From assembly GCA_050178135.1 (NCBI GenBank), contig JBFXGJ010000003.1:1-64000 (forward strand): DNA of 64,000 nt, given 5' to 3'. The translations under genes were made by a program, and so were the position numbers. Source of the stretch: UBA288 sp050178135. Lineage in GTDB: Archaea; Halobacteriota; Methanomicrobia; Methanomicrobiales; Methanospirillaceae. Below, piece after piece: positions 26,613-34,389 of the stretch; positions within the stretch are counted from its first letter, which is position 1, and each line of letters begins with the position of its first letter. Below the pieces are notes generated by a model. The model did no database searches, was not told the DNA's origin, and saw only the letters and a list, made by a program, of their open reading frames with translations.

Positions 26613-27113
26613 TCAGGCACCGAGCAGGGGGGCGAGGTCACGGGTCCAGGCCATGACCGCGTCCCAGTCCCGGTGGTCGCCGGTGGGCGCACCCATCAAC
26701 CGGACCACGGTCCGGTCGGCGAGGCCCATCTTCGAGGGCTCGAGTGCCCCGGGAAAGACCGCGGTGGCGACAGGTTCGAGCGGGGAGAGGGCGTTCAAGA
26801 GGGCGGTCCGGACCTGCTCCACCTGGCCGGCCTTCGGGGTGACCGGCGTGAGGCCGACCGCGAACGCAGCGACGGGCATCTTGGCGAGGGGACCGGCGTG
26901 GTGGGCGACGAAGGGGGCAAGATCGAGGGGCTTGCCCATGTAGATCGGCGCTCCGAGCACGACGCCGTCGTAACCTTCGACGGACCCGACCGCCTTCTGT
27001 TCCACGGCGACGGCCTCAAGGCCGGCACCGACGAGCGCTTTCACGACCGCCTCGGCCACCCCGGCGGTCGACCCGTACTTCGTCGCGAACGCGACCAGGA
27101 TTCGTGCTGTCAC
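26613..27113 (-). CDS. Flavodoxin-domain protein
   Basis: A 166-residue flavodoxin-fold protein. ILVAFATKYGSTAGVAEAV binds the FMN phosphate and LGAPIYMGK is the next flavin loop. It resembles the menaquinone-dependent protoporphyrinogen oxidase (HemG)-type flavodoxins, but may equally be an electron carrier. A TATA-like TATTAAGT near 27151 serves it. 27114-27336 otherwise contains no gene that I can support. Confidence 0.87.
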   Translation of the reverse strand: MTARILVAFATKYGSTAGVAEAVVKALVGAGLEAVAVEQKAVGSVEGYDGVVLGAPIYMGKPLDLAPFVAHHAGPLAKMPVAAFAVGLTPVTPKAGQVEQVRTALLNALSPLEPVATAVFPGALEPSKMGLADRTVVRLMGAPTGDHRDWDAVMAWTRDLAPLLGA

Positions 27114-27336
27114 GCAGTTCGTCTCCGCCGCAGGATGGGTCGGGGGGTGACTTAATACCGACAGAAACGGACTTTTCCACGGGGAAACCAGCCCCGAACG
27201 ATCAAGAGGTCCAGCAAGAGACGGAGGCCGGGGCGGATCGGAGCGGGTAAGGTGAGGGGCACGGTACGAGGGGGCGAAGGGCTTGCCTGGGCAGGTCCAC
27301 GGTCACCTTCTTCTTCCATGCCGCAGATACTCGATC

Positions 27337-27561
27337 ATGGACGATGCGACGAAGGAGCGCTTCAAGTGGAAGTTCTACAAGCTCACCCTGCTCCTGAACG
27401 TGGTCATCCTCTTCTACGCCCTCGCAGTGATGGCCTTCTTCATGGGCGGCGGATACGCACTCCCGCTCTTTGCCGCGCTCGTGCTCGCCGCCTCGGTGCT
27501 CGCTTTCGTCTTCATGCGAACGTACAGGAAGGAGAAGGCATGGTTGATGGCCCAGCCCTGA
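27337..27561 (+). CDS. Small two-helix membrane protein, unknown
   Basis: A 74-residue protein with a charged N-terminus (MDDATKERFKWKFYK), two hydrophobic segments and a basic end. It is not one I recognise. Its end overlaps the next gene by 22 bp, which supports a shared transcript. A longer frame from 27283 adds residues that look non-coding. Confidence 0.65.
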   Translation: MDDATKERFKWKFYKLTLLLNVVILFYALAVMAFFMGGGYALPLFAALVLAASVLAFVFMRTYRKEKAWLMAQP

Positions 27562-27860
27562 ACCCGGAGAACGATCTCCTCGGCAAGATGCGGAGCGAGA
27601 TCGAACTGCTCGCCCGTCATATCGAGGTGGCGAAGGCGGTGCAAGGACACCAGCCCATCGGCATCCTGAAGCTCTCGGAGCTCCTGGATGAGCCGGTCCA
27701 CCGTGTCCGCTACTCCCTCCATGTCCTGGAGGCGCAGGGATACATCGCGGCCTCGCCGGCCGGGGCGATCGCCGCCCCCCGAACCGCCGAGCTCCTGACG
27801 AGCCTCGACGCGGAGATCGGGCACCTGATCACACTCCTTCAGGCGATCCGGGGTCCGTAA
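27540..27860 (+). CDS. Small winged-helix-like protein, unknown
   Basis: A 106-residue protein. An N-terminal helix and a segment reading GILKLSELLDEPVHRVRYSLHVLEAQGYI look like a winged helix of the kind that reads DNA. AAGGAGAAGG precedes the ATG at 27540, a good ribosome-binding site. It follows and overlaps the small membrane protein gene, so the pair may be a membrane partner plus regulator. It ends 6 bp from the stop of the hybrid kinase on the other strand. Confidence 0.65.
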   Translation: MVDGPALNPENDLLGKMRSEIELLARHIEVAKAVQGHQPIGILKLSELLDEPVHRVRYSLHVLEAQGYIAASPAGAIAAPRTAELLTSLDAEIGHLITLLQAIRGP

Positions 27861-27866
27861 TCCGCT

Positions 27867-30467
27867 TCAGGCGGCCAGGGCCGACCTGACGGCGTCCAGG
27901 AGCTGGTTGAGCCGGTACGGCTTCGGCAGGACACCCACGAACCCCCAGGCGGCGTGATCAGCCATCACCGGGTCGTTTGAGTAGCCCGAGGAGACGATCG
28001 CCCGGACCATGGGGTCGAGGGCGAGCAGCTGCTCCATCGCTTCGACGCCTCCCATCCCGCCCGGCACCGTTAGGTCCATGATCACCAGGTCGAACGGCTC
28101 CGCAGCGGCGAGGGCCTCGCGGTAGCGCTCCAGCGCCTCCTCCCCGTCGGCCGCGCACTCCACCCTGAACCCGTTCATCCGGAGCATCGCCCCGGTCACC
28201 TCGCGAATGGCCGCCTCGTCATCCATCAGCAGCACCCTGGCGTTCGAAGCGACCGACTCCAGGTGCGTCGGCTCCGCTGCTGGGGGCGATGCCTGGCGCA
28301 CCCCGGGGTGAGCCGGCAGGTAGATAATGAAGGACGCCCCGCCGCCAACCGCCGGTTCGCAGGCCAGGTACCCACCATGTCGGCGGACGATCGAGAACGA
28401 GGCCGAGAGCCCGAGCCCCGTTCCCCTGGGACGGGTGGTGAAGAACGGGTCGAAGATCCGGGTGAGGAGCTCGGGCGGCACCCCCGGGCCATGATCGCGA
28501 ACCTCGCACCTGACGTACGGACCCGCGGGAAGGGGCATCCCCTCTCCGCCGTCCAGGACGACGGTCGAGAGCCGTACCTCGACCTGCCCCCGACCATCCA
28601 TCGCCTGCACGGCGTTGAGGACCAGGTTCGAGACCACGTGGGAGACCTGCCCGGGGTCGGCCTCGACCGTCCAGATGTCACGGGGCGACGAGAAAAGGCA
28701 CCGGACGCCCGTGCCGCGGCAGGCGAACTCCGCCGCCTCCGAGACCAGGTCCGAGATCTGCACGGCCCGCTTCACCGGCGAACCGCCCTGTGCGAAGGTG
28801 AGGAGCTGCGTGGTCAGGGAGGTCGAGCGTTCGAGCTGCCGTGCCAGCTCGTCGAGCCTCTCCCGAACCGGGTCGTCGGAATCGATCCCGGCCCGGGCCA
28901 GTTCGAGGTTGCCCAGCGCCGCCGCGTTCAGGTTGTTGAAGTCGTGCGCGATCCCCCCGGCCAGCACGCCGAGGGCCTCGAGCCGCTCTGAGGCGGCAAG
29001 CCGGTCGTGCATCGCCATGCACTCGGCCGTCCGCTCCGCGACCAGCCCCTCGAGTTCGTCGCGGTACCGTCTCAGCTCGGCAAGGACTTCCTGCTGCTCG
29101 GTCACGTCCCGGCCGACGAACTGGTGCGCCCCACCGCCCAGGGCGCGCACGGTCCACGCGATCTGTCGCACGGTCGATCCGTTCTCGACCGTGATCTCGG
29201 TCTCGACCGGGGGCTGCCCAGGAGAGGTCGATCCGATCGCCTCGCTCATCTCTCCTGCGACCGACGCCGGCAGCAATCCACCGAAGTCCTGCCCCTCGAT
29301 GCCGCCCGGGAGGTTGAAGAGACGGAGGAAGGCGCGGTTCGCGAAGACGATCGAGCCATCGGGGCCGATCCGACAGATCAGCTCGGTCTGGTCCTCGACC
29401 ACGGCCCGGAACCGTTCCTCGCTCTCACCGAGCTGCTCGTGGAATGCCAGGAGATCATCGAGCATCCCGTTGATCGCGGTGCCGAGGGAGGAGATCTCGT
29501 CGTTCCCCCGGAGGGCCGGGATGCGGGCGGTGCCCGGGTTCCGGCCGATCGTCTCGACAGAGGTCGTGATCGTCCGGATTCGCCGCAGGTACCGGCGGTC
29601 CGTCACCAGGAGCGCGACGAGACCGAAGAGGAGGACCATCAGCACAATCGCCCCAAAGAAGACCGCCTTGGCCCGCTCGCCGCCTGCGGTGACCGTGCGT
29701 GGGAGCTCGAGACGGAGCCAGACGTCGTGGCTGCCGAGGTCGGTGATCCGGGAGTAACCAGAGACGAACGAGGCGTTCTCAGGCACGAGCAGGGCATCAC
29801 CATCCTTGAGGACCACCGAGCCCTCACCGTCGGGGAGCGGGGGGAGCATGAGGGAGACCGGCAACCCAACGAGCTCGCTGACGGCGTCCATCCGCTCCTC
29901 GTCGAGGGTTCGGGTCAGGACGAGCGTGCCCGCCGGCGGGCCCTCAAACGTGCTGGTCAGGATAGGGGCCGCGACGACCATCATCAGCCGGTCCTCGACA
30001 TGGACCAGTCCGTCGATCGGTTCGTCGGCGGCGAGCGCCCGTGTCGAGAGCCCGGCGGTTGCGAGCGTCGCGAGGAGCAGAGGGGCCGCCGTCTCGAACT
30101 CGAGCGAAGAGCGGTTCAGGGTACGGCTGTACTGCAGAGAGCCATCGGGGGCGAAAATGACGAAAGAATCGATGTCGAGGTTCTCATAGGTCTCCGGCAT
30201 CAGGTTTCGCTCGACGAACTCGGGAAATTCCCCCCGGGAGAAACTGTAGGTATCGTCCCAGTACGCCCAGTCCCTGGAGTCAGCCACAAGGCTCGCCCGA
30301 TCGGCATCCAAGGCGGCCTCACCCCGATGGAGCTCCCGCAGCACATCGTGCTGCTCTAGGGTACGGAACTCCTCGTCGATCAGTATAAACGAGCTGAGCC
30401 CCAGAACCCCGATCAGGAGCAAGAGGAGGGCGGCGATCATCACCGCAACCTGGTGGACGAGTTTCAT
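27867..30467 (-). CDS. Hybrid sensor histidine kinase with CHASE4, HAMP, PAS and receiver domains
   Basis: An 866-residue membrane sensor. A first membrane segment (about 8-30) leads to an extracellular CHASE4 domain with the marker SRDWAYWDDTYSF, a second segment (268-290), HAMP (to about 345), a PAS domain (350-460), a histidine kinase core with GGIAHDFNN (His508), N box (NLVLNAV), DHGPGVP and GTGLGL, then a receiver domain whose phosphoacceptor is Asp798 (VIMDL). The kinase hands its phosphate to its own receiver. No separate response regulator adjoins it. The ligand is unknown. Confidence 0.93.
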   Translation of the reverse strand: MKLVHQVAVMIAALLLLLIGVLGLSSFILIDEEFRTLEQHDVLRELHRGEAALDADRASLVADSRDWAYWDDTYSFSRGEFPEFVERNLMPETYENLDIDSFVIFAPDGSLQYSRTLNRSSLEFETAAPLLLATLATAGLSTRALAADEPIDGLVHVEDRLMMVVAAPILTSTFEGPPAGTLVLTRTLDEERMDAVSELVGLPVSLMLPPLPDGEGSVVLKDGDALLVPENASFVSGYSRITDLGSHDVWLRLELPRTVTAGGERAKAVFFGAIVLMVLLFGLVALLVTDRRYLRRIRTITTSVETIGRNPGTARIPALRGNDEISSLGTAINGMLDDLLAFHEQLGESEERFRAVVEDQTELICRIGPDGSIVFANRAFLRLFNLPGGIEGQDFGGLLPASVAGEMSEAIGSTSPGQPPVETEITVENGSTVRQIAWTVRALGGGAHQFVGRDVTEQQEVLAELRRYRDELEGLVAERTAECMAMHDRLAASERLEALGVLAGGIAHDFNNLNAAALGNLELARAGIDSDDPVRERLDELARQLERSTSLTTQLLTFAQGGSPVKRAVQISDLVSEAAEFACRGTGVRCLFSSPRDIWTVEADPGQVSHVVSNLVLNAVQAMDGRGQVEVRLSTVVLDGGEGMPLPAGPYVRCEVRDHGPGVPPELLTRIFDPFFTTRPRGTGLGLSASFSIVRRHGGYLACEPAVGGGASFIIYLPAHPGVRQASPPAAEPTHLESVASNARVLLMDDEAAIREVTGAMLRMNGFRVECAADGEEALERYREALAAAEPFDLVIMDLTVPGGMGGVEAMEQLLALDPMVRAIVSSGYSNDPVMADHAAWGFVGVLPKPYRLNQLLDAVRSALAA

Positions 30468-30590
30468 CAGGCGGCCTATTCAGCAGGAGCTATCCGACCC
30501 CCACAGTACTCCAATCTCTCTGCGTCATCCCAGATGAATCCATTGTCTCGGCCAAGGACAGACGAAGGTTCCCGGGCCTGTTCCGCTACT

Positions 30591-30598
30591 TTTATTAA
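30591..30598 (+). promoter_or_regulatory. Box A promoter of tRNA-Asn
   Basis: TTTATTAA lies 31-38 nt upstream of the first base of tRNA-Asn, a normal distance for an archaeal box A. The surrounding bases are AT-richer than the flanks. 30468-30590 otherwise holds nothing I recognise. Confidence 0.6.
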
Positions 30599-30628
30599 GA
30601 AATCCGGGCAACGTTAGAAGACACCTGA

Positions 30629-30701
30629 GCCGCCATAACTCAGTTGGTAGAGTGGCTGGCTGTTAACCAGCATGCCACAGGTTCGAGTCCTGTTGGCGGC
30701 G
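30629..30701 (+). tRNA. tRNA-Asn (anticodon GTT)
   Basis: A complete 73-nt cloverleaf. The acceptor arm pairs GCCGCCA with TGGCGGC (30694-30700), discriminator G. The anticodon stem GCTGG/CCAGC encloses loop CTGTTAA, with anticodon GTT at 30662-30664. The T arm has GGTTCGAGTCC. No intron is visible and CCA is not encoded. Confidence 0.97.
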
Positions 30702-30804
30702 TCATAACCCACAATTTCTTCGTCCTTTCCGTCTCGTCGCGGCATCTCCTCCTTTACCCGGGTTCCCCGTGTCGCCCCTGCCCCGTGTAAGCCCGGCACG
30801 ACGA

Positions 30805-30811
30805 TTATATA
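30805..30811 (+). promoter_or_regulatory. Box A promoter of tRNA-CAT
   Basis: TTATATA, a near-ideal archaeal TATA box, lies 29-35 nt upstream of the tRNA at 30840. Confidence 0.75.
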
Positions 30812-30839
30812 CCTGCAATGCGGATCTTTTCCGCCGTTC

Positions 30840-30914
30840 GGGCCCGTAGCTTAGTCTGGTCAGAGCGCCCGGCTCATAACCGGGCGGTCATGCGTTCGAA
30901 TCGCATCGGGCCCA
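30840..30914 (+). tRNA. tRNA with anticodon CAT (elongator Met or Ile2)
   Basis: A complete 75-nt cloverleaf. The acceptor pairs GGGCCCG with CGGGCCC, discriminator A. The anticodon stem CCCGG/CCGGG encloses CTCATAA, anticodon CAT at 30875-30877. It lacks the three G-C pairs next to the loop that mark the archaeal initiator. The GGGCCC acceptor and A discriminator resemble isoleucine tRNAs, so it may be the tRNA(Ile2) that TiaS modifies rather than elongator Met. Automated calls would name it Met. Confidence 0.9.
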
Positions 30915-30965
30915 TACCGGATCAATTGAAAAGGACTATCACCGCACCGGGTGCATCCCTCGTCC

Positions 30966-31961
30966 ATGCGATGCCCGGTCTGCGGCCAGGAGCTCCCCCA
31001 GGCCGGGACCGTACTGGACGCCCTCGCAGAGCGGTTCGCTCCCTGCCGAGCCTGCCGGCCCTCTCTCCTCGACCCCCGCCGGCCGCCGGACCATGTCCCC
31101 GAGCCCTGTTCCTGCGGACGACGCTCGCTCGACGGGGTGATGGCCGCGGTCCATTGGATCCTGGTCAACGAGGGGGATCTCCGGCCTGACGCCCCCCTTG
31201 CCGCCGTCGGCACCCCCCTCCTCTCGCCCCTCGCGCCCCTGCGACGCCCGCCCCACCTCCCGAAGAGGTCTCTCATCCTCCAGAGCCCCCACACGACCCC
31301 CGGATCGGCACGACGTCTCCTCGAAGAGGTCCCGGAACTGAAGGGGGTGGTCGCGGACCGTCGCCTCGTCCCGGGGGTGGACGGCCGGACCCACGACCTC
31401 CTCGCCGGCTGCGACGTCTATCCCACGGTCCGATTCACCCCGGCCGGCCCACTCGTCCTCTACCGTCAGGCCTCGAGCTGCCACATCGAAGCGCCTGGCC
31501 CGGTCGACCCGAAGGTGGCCACGACCGACCGGGCCCTCGGCCGGGTCCTGCCCGATGTCTTTGTCGATGCGTGCGCCGGTGTGGGCACCCTGGGCCTGGT
31601 GGCCGGCCTCCGCCTTGTCCCGACGGTGGTGCTCAACGACCGATGGGGGCCGGCGGCCTGGTTCGCCGGGCTGAACCTCGAAGTGAACCGCGCATCCCTC
31701 ATGATCGACAAGGTCGAGCACCTCCGTCCGTTCGCCGAACTCCTGGCCCGGCCCATCCGCGACGAGCCGATAGCGGTCGCCGCGGGCCACGGCGAGCAGG
31801 AGGTCCTGGTCAGCCACGGGACGCTCTGGGCCATCCCGCCGCTCCTCCCACCGGGCCTCCGGCTCGCCGCCCTCGACCCGTTCAACAAGGAGCCGACACG
31901 GCTCGCACGGATCAAGGCGAAATGGCAAAACTGCGCTGGTGGAGAGGTATTTATCCCATGA
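30966..31961 (+). CDS. Conserved zinc-ribbon protein with methyltransferase-like motif, unknown
   Basis: A 331-residue protein. The N-terminus is a zinc-binding region (CPVCGQ, CRAC, CSCG). The middle is uncharacterised. Around residue 200 VFVDACAGVGTLGLVAGL looks like SAM-binding motif I, and AALDPF could be the motif IV position. I do not recognise the family; a nucleic-acid or protein methyltransferase is only a guess. I start it at the ATG 30966, which puts the zinc ribbon first. The SRP RNA promoter lies inside its last codons. Confidence 0.65.
   Translation: MRCPVCGQELPQAGTVLDALAERFAPCRACRPSLLDPRRPPDHVPEPCSCGRRSLDGVMAAVHWILVNEGDLRPDAPLAAVGTPLLSPLAPLRRPPHLPKRSLILQSPHTTPGSARRLLEEVPELKGVVADRRLVPGVDGRTHDLLAGCDVYPTVRFTPAGPLVLYRQASSCHIEAPGPVDPKVATTDRALGRVLPDVFVDACAGVGTLGLVAGLRLVPTVVLNDRWGPAAWFAGLNLEVNRASLMIDKVEHLRPFAELLARPIRDEPIAVAAGHGEQEVLVSHGTLWAIPPLLPPGLRLAALDPFNKEPTRLARIKAKWQNCAGGEVFIP
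31947..31954 (+). promoter_or_regulatory. Box A promoter of the SRP RNA
   Basis: GTATTTATC lies about 26 nt upstream of the start of the SRP RNA and inside the end of the preceding coding sequence, whose stop is at 31959-31961. Confidence 0.65.
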
Positions 31962-31976
31962 AGAGGGAAGAATGAT

Positions 31977-32275
31977 GGGAACTAGCCCGGGTGGTCCGGC
32001 GTCACCTGTGATCCGAAACCGTCGGCATGCGGAGGGCGAAGTTCGAGGAAGGCGCACACGGCCCAGTCATTCCCGTCGGACCCTGACGTTGAAGCCTTGT
32101 CCTGCGAGGTCGGCGGCCAGGGACCAAGGCTCCGGAGGGAGCGGCGGCCTGTCGCTGCGGGCACCGGTCCAGGCCCGGAAGGGAGCAGACCCACCGTAGA
32201 CGTTTGGCGCCCGCGGGAGCGCGGGGTGGAGGAGGGGTCCGCTGGGTCGATTGGGTTGGTGACGTCGACCGAGAA
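31977..32275 (+). ncRNA. ffs: Signal recognition particle 7S RNA
   Basis: The 5' end (CTAGCCCGGGTGGTCCGG, then CACCTGTGATCCGAAACCGT) matches the Alu-domain start of archaeal SRP RNA. The S domain is unmistakable: the helix 8 stretch GGTCCAGGCCCGGAAGGGAG at 32166-32185 binds SRP54. The length of about 300 nt is normal. The 5' end is set by the box A at 31947-31954; the 3' end is approximate, before a T-containing stretch ahead of mdh. It is the scaffold of the particle that targets membrane proteins. Confidence 0.9.
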
Positions 32276-32300
32276 CGTGTTCCCACCGGTTCTGATCACC

Positions 32301-33251
32301 ATGGCACGTGTTGCGATCATCGGTGCGACCGGCAATGTCGGCTCTTTTGCGGCGCATCCGATCTCAGAGATTCCGTACGTCGACGAGATACTGCTCGTCG
32401 GACGGCCCGGGCGCGAGTCGCTCCTCGAGGGACTCCGCCGGGACTTCAACGACAGCTACGCCGCGAGAGGCACGAACTGCCGCCTCTCGTGGTCGACCGA
32501 CCTCGCCGACGTCGCCGGGTCGGAGGTGATCGTACACACTGCAGGAGCCGCACGCAACGGCGGTCAGGAACGGATGGACCTGGGAGTGGCAAACGCGCGG
32601 ATCGTCGCCGATGCCGCCGAGGAGATCGGCCACCAGGCGCCGAAGGCGAAGCTCTTCATGGTCACCAACCCGGTCGACGTGATGACCTCGGTCGCGCTGC
32701 ACAGTTCGGGTATGAAACCCAACCAGGTCTTCGGCCTCGGGACGCACCTCGACTCGATGCGCCTCAAGTCCCTGATCGCCCAGGCGTTCCAGGTCCACGT
32801 CTCCGAGGTCCACACCCGGATCATCGGGGAACACGGCCCCTCGATGGTCCCGCTCTGGTCCGCCACCACGGTCGGCGGGATCCGGATCGACCGCCTCCCG
32901 TCGTTCGCGTTCCTCCCGGTCGAACGGATGATCGAGAGCGTGCGGGCGAGCGGCCAGACGATTATACGGTACAAGGGTTCGACCATCTACGGCCCGGGAG
33001 AGGCGATCGCGACCCTGGTCCGGACAGTCCTCGGCGACGAGAACCGGATCCTGACGGTCTCGGCCTACATCCGCTCCGAGGTCCACGATATCGGGGATGT
33101 CTGCATCGGCGTTCCCGCACGGGTCAACCGGCAGGGGGTCACCCCGATCCCGATCCGGCTCGACCCCGAGGAGGTGACGGCCTTTCGGGCGTCGGTCGAC
33201 AAGATCCGAGCCCACACGGGGCTCGTCTTCGAACAGCTCGCGTGGGAATAA
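32301..33251 (+). CDS. mdh: Malate dehydrogenase (LDH/MDH superfamily)
   Basis: A 316-residue NAD(P)-dependent dehydrogenase. IIGATGNVGSFAAH is the dinucleotide-binding loop, MVTNPVDVM holds the substrate-contact Asn/Asp, and IIGEHGPSMVP the catalytic His. It interconverts malate and oxaloacetate in the partial citrate cycle of methanogens. An upstream frame from 32097 reads into SRP RNA and is not coding. It converges on the EF-1 beta gene with a shared terminator. Confidence 0.93.
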   Translation: MARVAIIGATGNVGSFAAHPISEIPYVDEILLVGRPGRESLLEGLRRDFNDSYAARGTNCRLSWSTDLADVAGSEVIVHTAGAARNGGQERMDLGVANARIVADAAEEIGHQAPKAKLFMVTNPVDVMTSVALHSSGMKPNQVFGLGTHLDSMRLKSLIAQAFQVHVSEVHTRIIGEHGPSMVPLWSATTVGGIRIDRLPSFAFLPVERMIESVRASGQTIIRYKGSTIYGPGEAIATLVRTVLGDENRILTVSAYIRSEVHDIGDVCIGVPARVNRQGVTPIPIRLDPEEVTAFRASVDKIRAHTGLVFEQLAWE

Positions 33252-33262
33252 CTCCCTTCTCG

Positions 33263-33302
33263 TTTTTTTCGCTCCGCTCGGGCGGGGCGTTGGAAAAAAA
33301 AA
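33263..33302. terminator. Bidirectional terminator between mdh and EF-1 beta
   Basis: A seven-T run (33263-33269) and a nine-A run (33294-33302) flank a GC-rich centre with imperfect complementarity. Each convergent transcript therefore ends in a U tract. Confidence 0.65.
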
Positions 33303-33304
33303 GT

Positions 33305-33562
33305 TCAGGTCAGGGTCACTTCAACGATCTCGGCCCGCTCGACGCCCGGGAGCGACGAGAGGTCCGCCTCGAGGCGATCGGTCTGGCCACCCGTGTCACC
33401 CACGACGGCAACGACCATCAGGGCCTTGAGGCCGAAGCCGATCGGCTGCTCGGTGATCTCATGGATCTCGGGCGCCTTCGCCTTCAGGGCCTTCTTCAGC
33501 TCCTCGAGGTCGACCTCGGGAGACTCGGGCATCACCTTGATGATGCAGGCTACGTCACCCAT
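33305..33562 (-). CDS. ef1b: Elongation factor 1-beta
   Basis: An 85-residue archaeal nucleotide-exchange factor for aEF-1 alpha. MGDVACIIKVMPESPEVDL at the start and EQPIGFGLKALMVVAVVGD in the middle are typical. The start at 33562 follows the stop of the zinc-ribbon gene by 2 nt; the usual archaeal pairing of these two genes supports both. Confidence 0.95.
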   Translation of the reverse strand: MGDVACIIKVMPESPEVDLEELKKALKAKAPEIHEITEQPIGFGLKALMVVAVVGDTGGQTDRLEADLSSLPGVERAEIVEVTLT

Positions 33563-33564
33563 GG

Positions 33565-33726
33565 TTATGGCCCCGTGAACCCGCACTGCGGGCACATGTA
33601 CGGAATGCTCTGCTCGCGGCACCGGTAGCACCGCTTAATCTCAAACTCACACTGGGGGCAGAGGAACACGGTTCCCCCAACCTCGGCGAGAGGGGCATTG
33701 CACGATGTGCACTTCTTCGTCGTCAT
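33565..33726 (-). CDS. Small zinc-ribbon protein (HVO_2753 family)
   Basis: A 53-residue protein with two zinc ribbons: CTSC with CPQC, then CYRC with CPQCGFTGP. This is the small archaeal family nearly always found just upstream of EF-1 beta. It probably contacts the ribosome or RNA. The ATG at 33726 is preferred to an earlier frame start at 33765, which would overlap the kinase gene. Confidence 0.9.
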   Translation of the reverse strand: MTTKKCTSCNAPLAEVGGTVFLCPQCEFEIKRCYRCREQSIPYMCPQCGFTGP

Positions 33727-33748
33727 AGAGACCCGATCCCCAGTACAT

Positions 33749-34351
33749 TCAGGCTGAGGGCTCAAGAAACCTGGGGTCGATCACGGTCCCCGTGCAGGGC
33801 TCACCGGCGAGGGCGAGGGCCAGGCGCCCAGGCGCCCGGGCGTTCACCAGCCGGACACGGAGGGAGCGGGAGAGGGCGAACCGGACCAGACAGGGGTCGA
33901 CCGTATCGGTGGCAACCGGCGCGGAGAGGTGCTCAACAAGCCGCCCCTCGACCACCACCCCGTCGACCGACTTCGCGAGGAGGAGGTCGGCCCCGATCCG
34001 GTCCGCGCACCAGGCCGCGATCGTGTCCGAGCTGACCTCCCACGTGTGCGGCAGCGGGTCGAGGTCGCGCAGGGTGCGGTAGGGGAGGAGGACAGAGGGC
34101 GTCGGCGGCACCGCGAGCTCCTCGACCGCCGGCAGGCCCAGGTCGGCGAGGTAGAGACCGAACTGCTCCATCGCCGCGCAGGCCATCCAGTGAGCCGCGT
34201 CGTCCCCGGGATCGAGGCGGCGGACAGCGTCGGCGAACGGCCCGCCTCCGGGCACCACCAGGACCGGTCGCGGAGCTGCCAGCAGCACCGGGACGAGCGC
34301 TGGGGCGAGAGCGAGGAGAGAGCCGCCGTACTTCACCACGAGCGGGCGCAC
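33749..34351 (-). CDS. mfnE: Amino acid kinase-fold protein, probable MfnE (methanofuran biosynthesis)
   Basis: A 200-residue kinase of the aspartokinase/uridylate kinase fold, in the archaeal group COG2054. VVKYGGSLL binds phosphate, VPGGGPFADAVRRLD and WEVSSDTIAAWCADRIGADLLLAKSVDG are the substrate and nucleotide regions. The characterised methanogen member phosphorylates the aminomethylfuran phosphate intermediate of methanofuran. The gene is divergent from the phospholipase D-like gene and upstream of the EF-1 beta pair. Confidence 0.75.
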   Translation of the reverse strand: MRPLVVKYGGSLLALAPALVPVLLAAPRPVLVVPGGGPFADAVRRLDPGDDAAHWMACAAMEQFGLYLADLGLPAVEELAVPPTPSVLLPYRTLRDLDPLPHTWEVSSDTIAAWCADRIGADLLLAKSVDGVVVEGRLVEHLSAPVATDTVDPCLVRFALSRSLRVRLVNARAPGRLALALAGEPCTGTVIDPRFLEPSA

Positions 34352-34355
34352 GGCA

Positions 34356-34366
34356 TAGTATAAAAC
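34356..34366 (+). promoter_or_regulatory. Box A promoter of the phospholipase D-like gene
   Basis: TAGTATAAAAC is centred about 26 nt before 34387. That places the transcription start at or beside the ATG at 34390 and upstream of nothing else, which argues against the earlier GTG start at 34372. Confidence 0.6.
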
Positions 34367-34389
34367 GAGGTGTGACTAAAAAACGATTG

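Noticed and set aside
32097..32300. N-terminal extension of the malate dehydrogenase frame
   Set aside because: It lies within the SRP RNA; the dehydrogenase starts at 32301 with a standard N-terminus.
34372..34389. GTG start of the phospholipase D-like gene
   Set aside because: The box A at 34356-34366 places the transcription start downstream of this GTG, so the ATG at 34390 is preferred.
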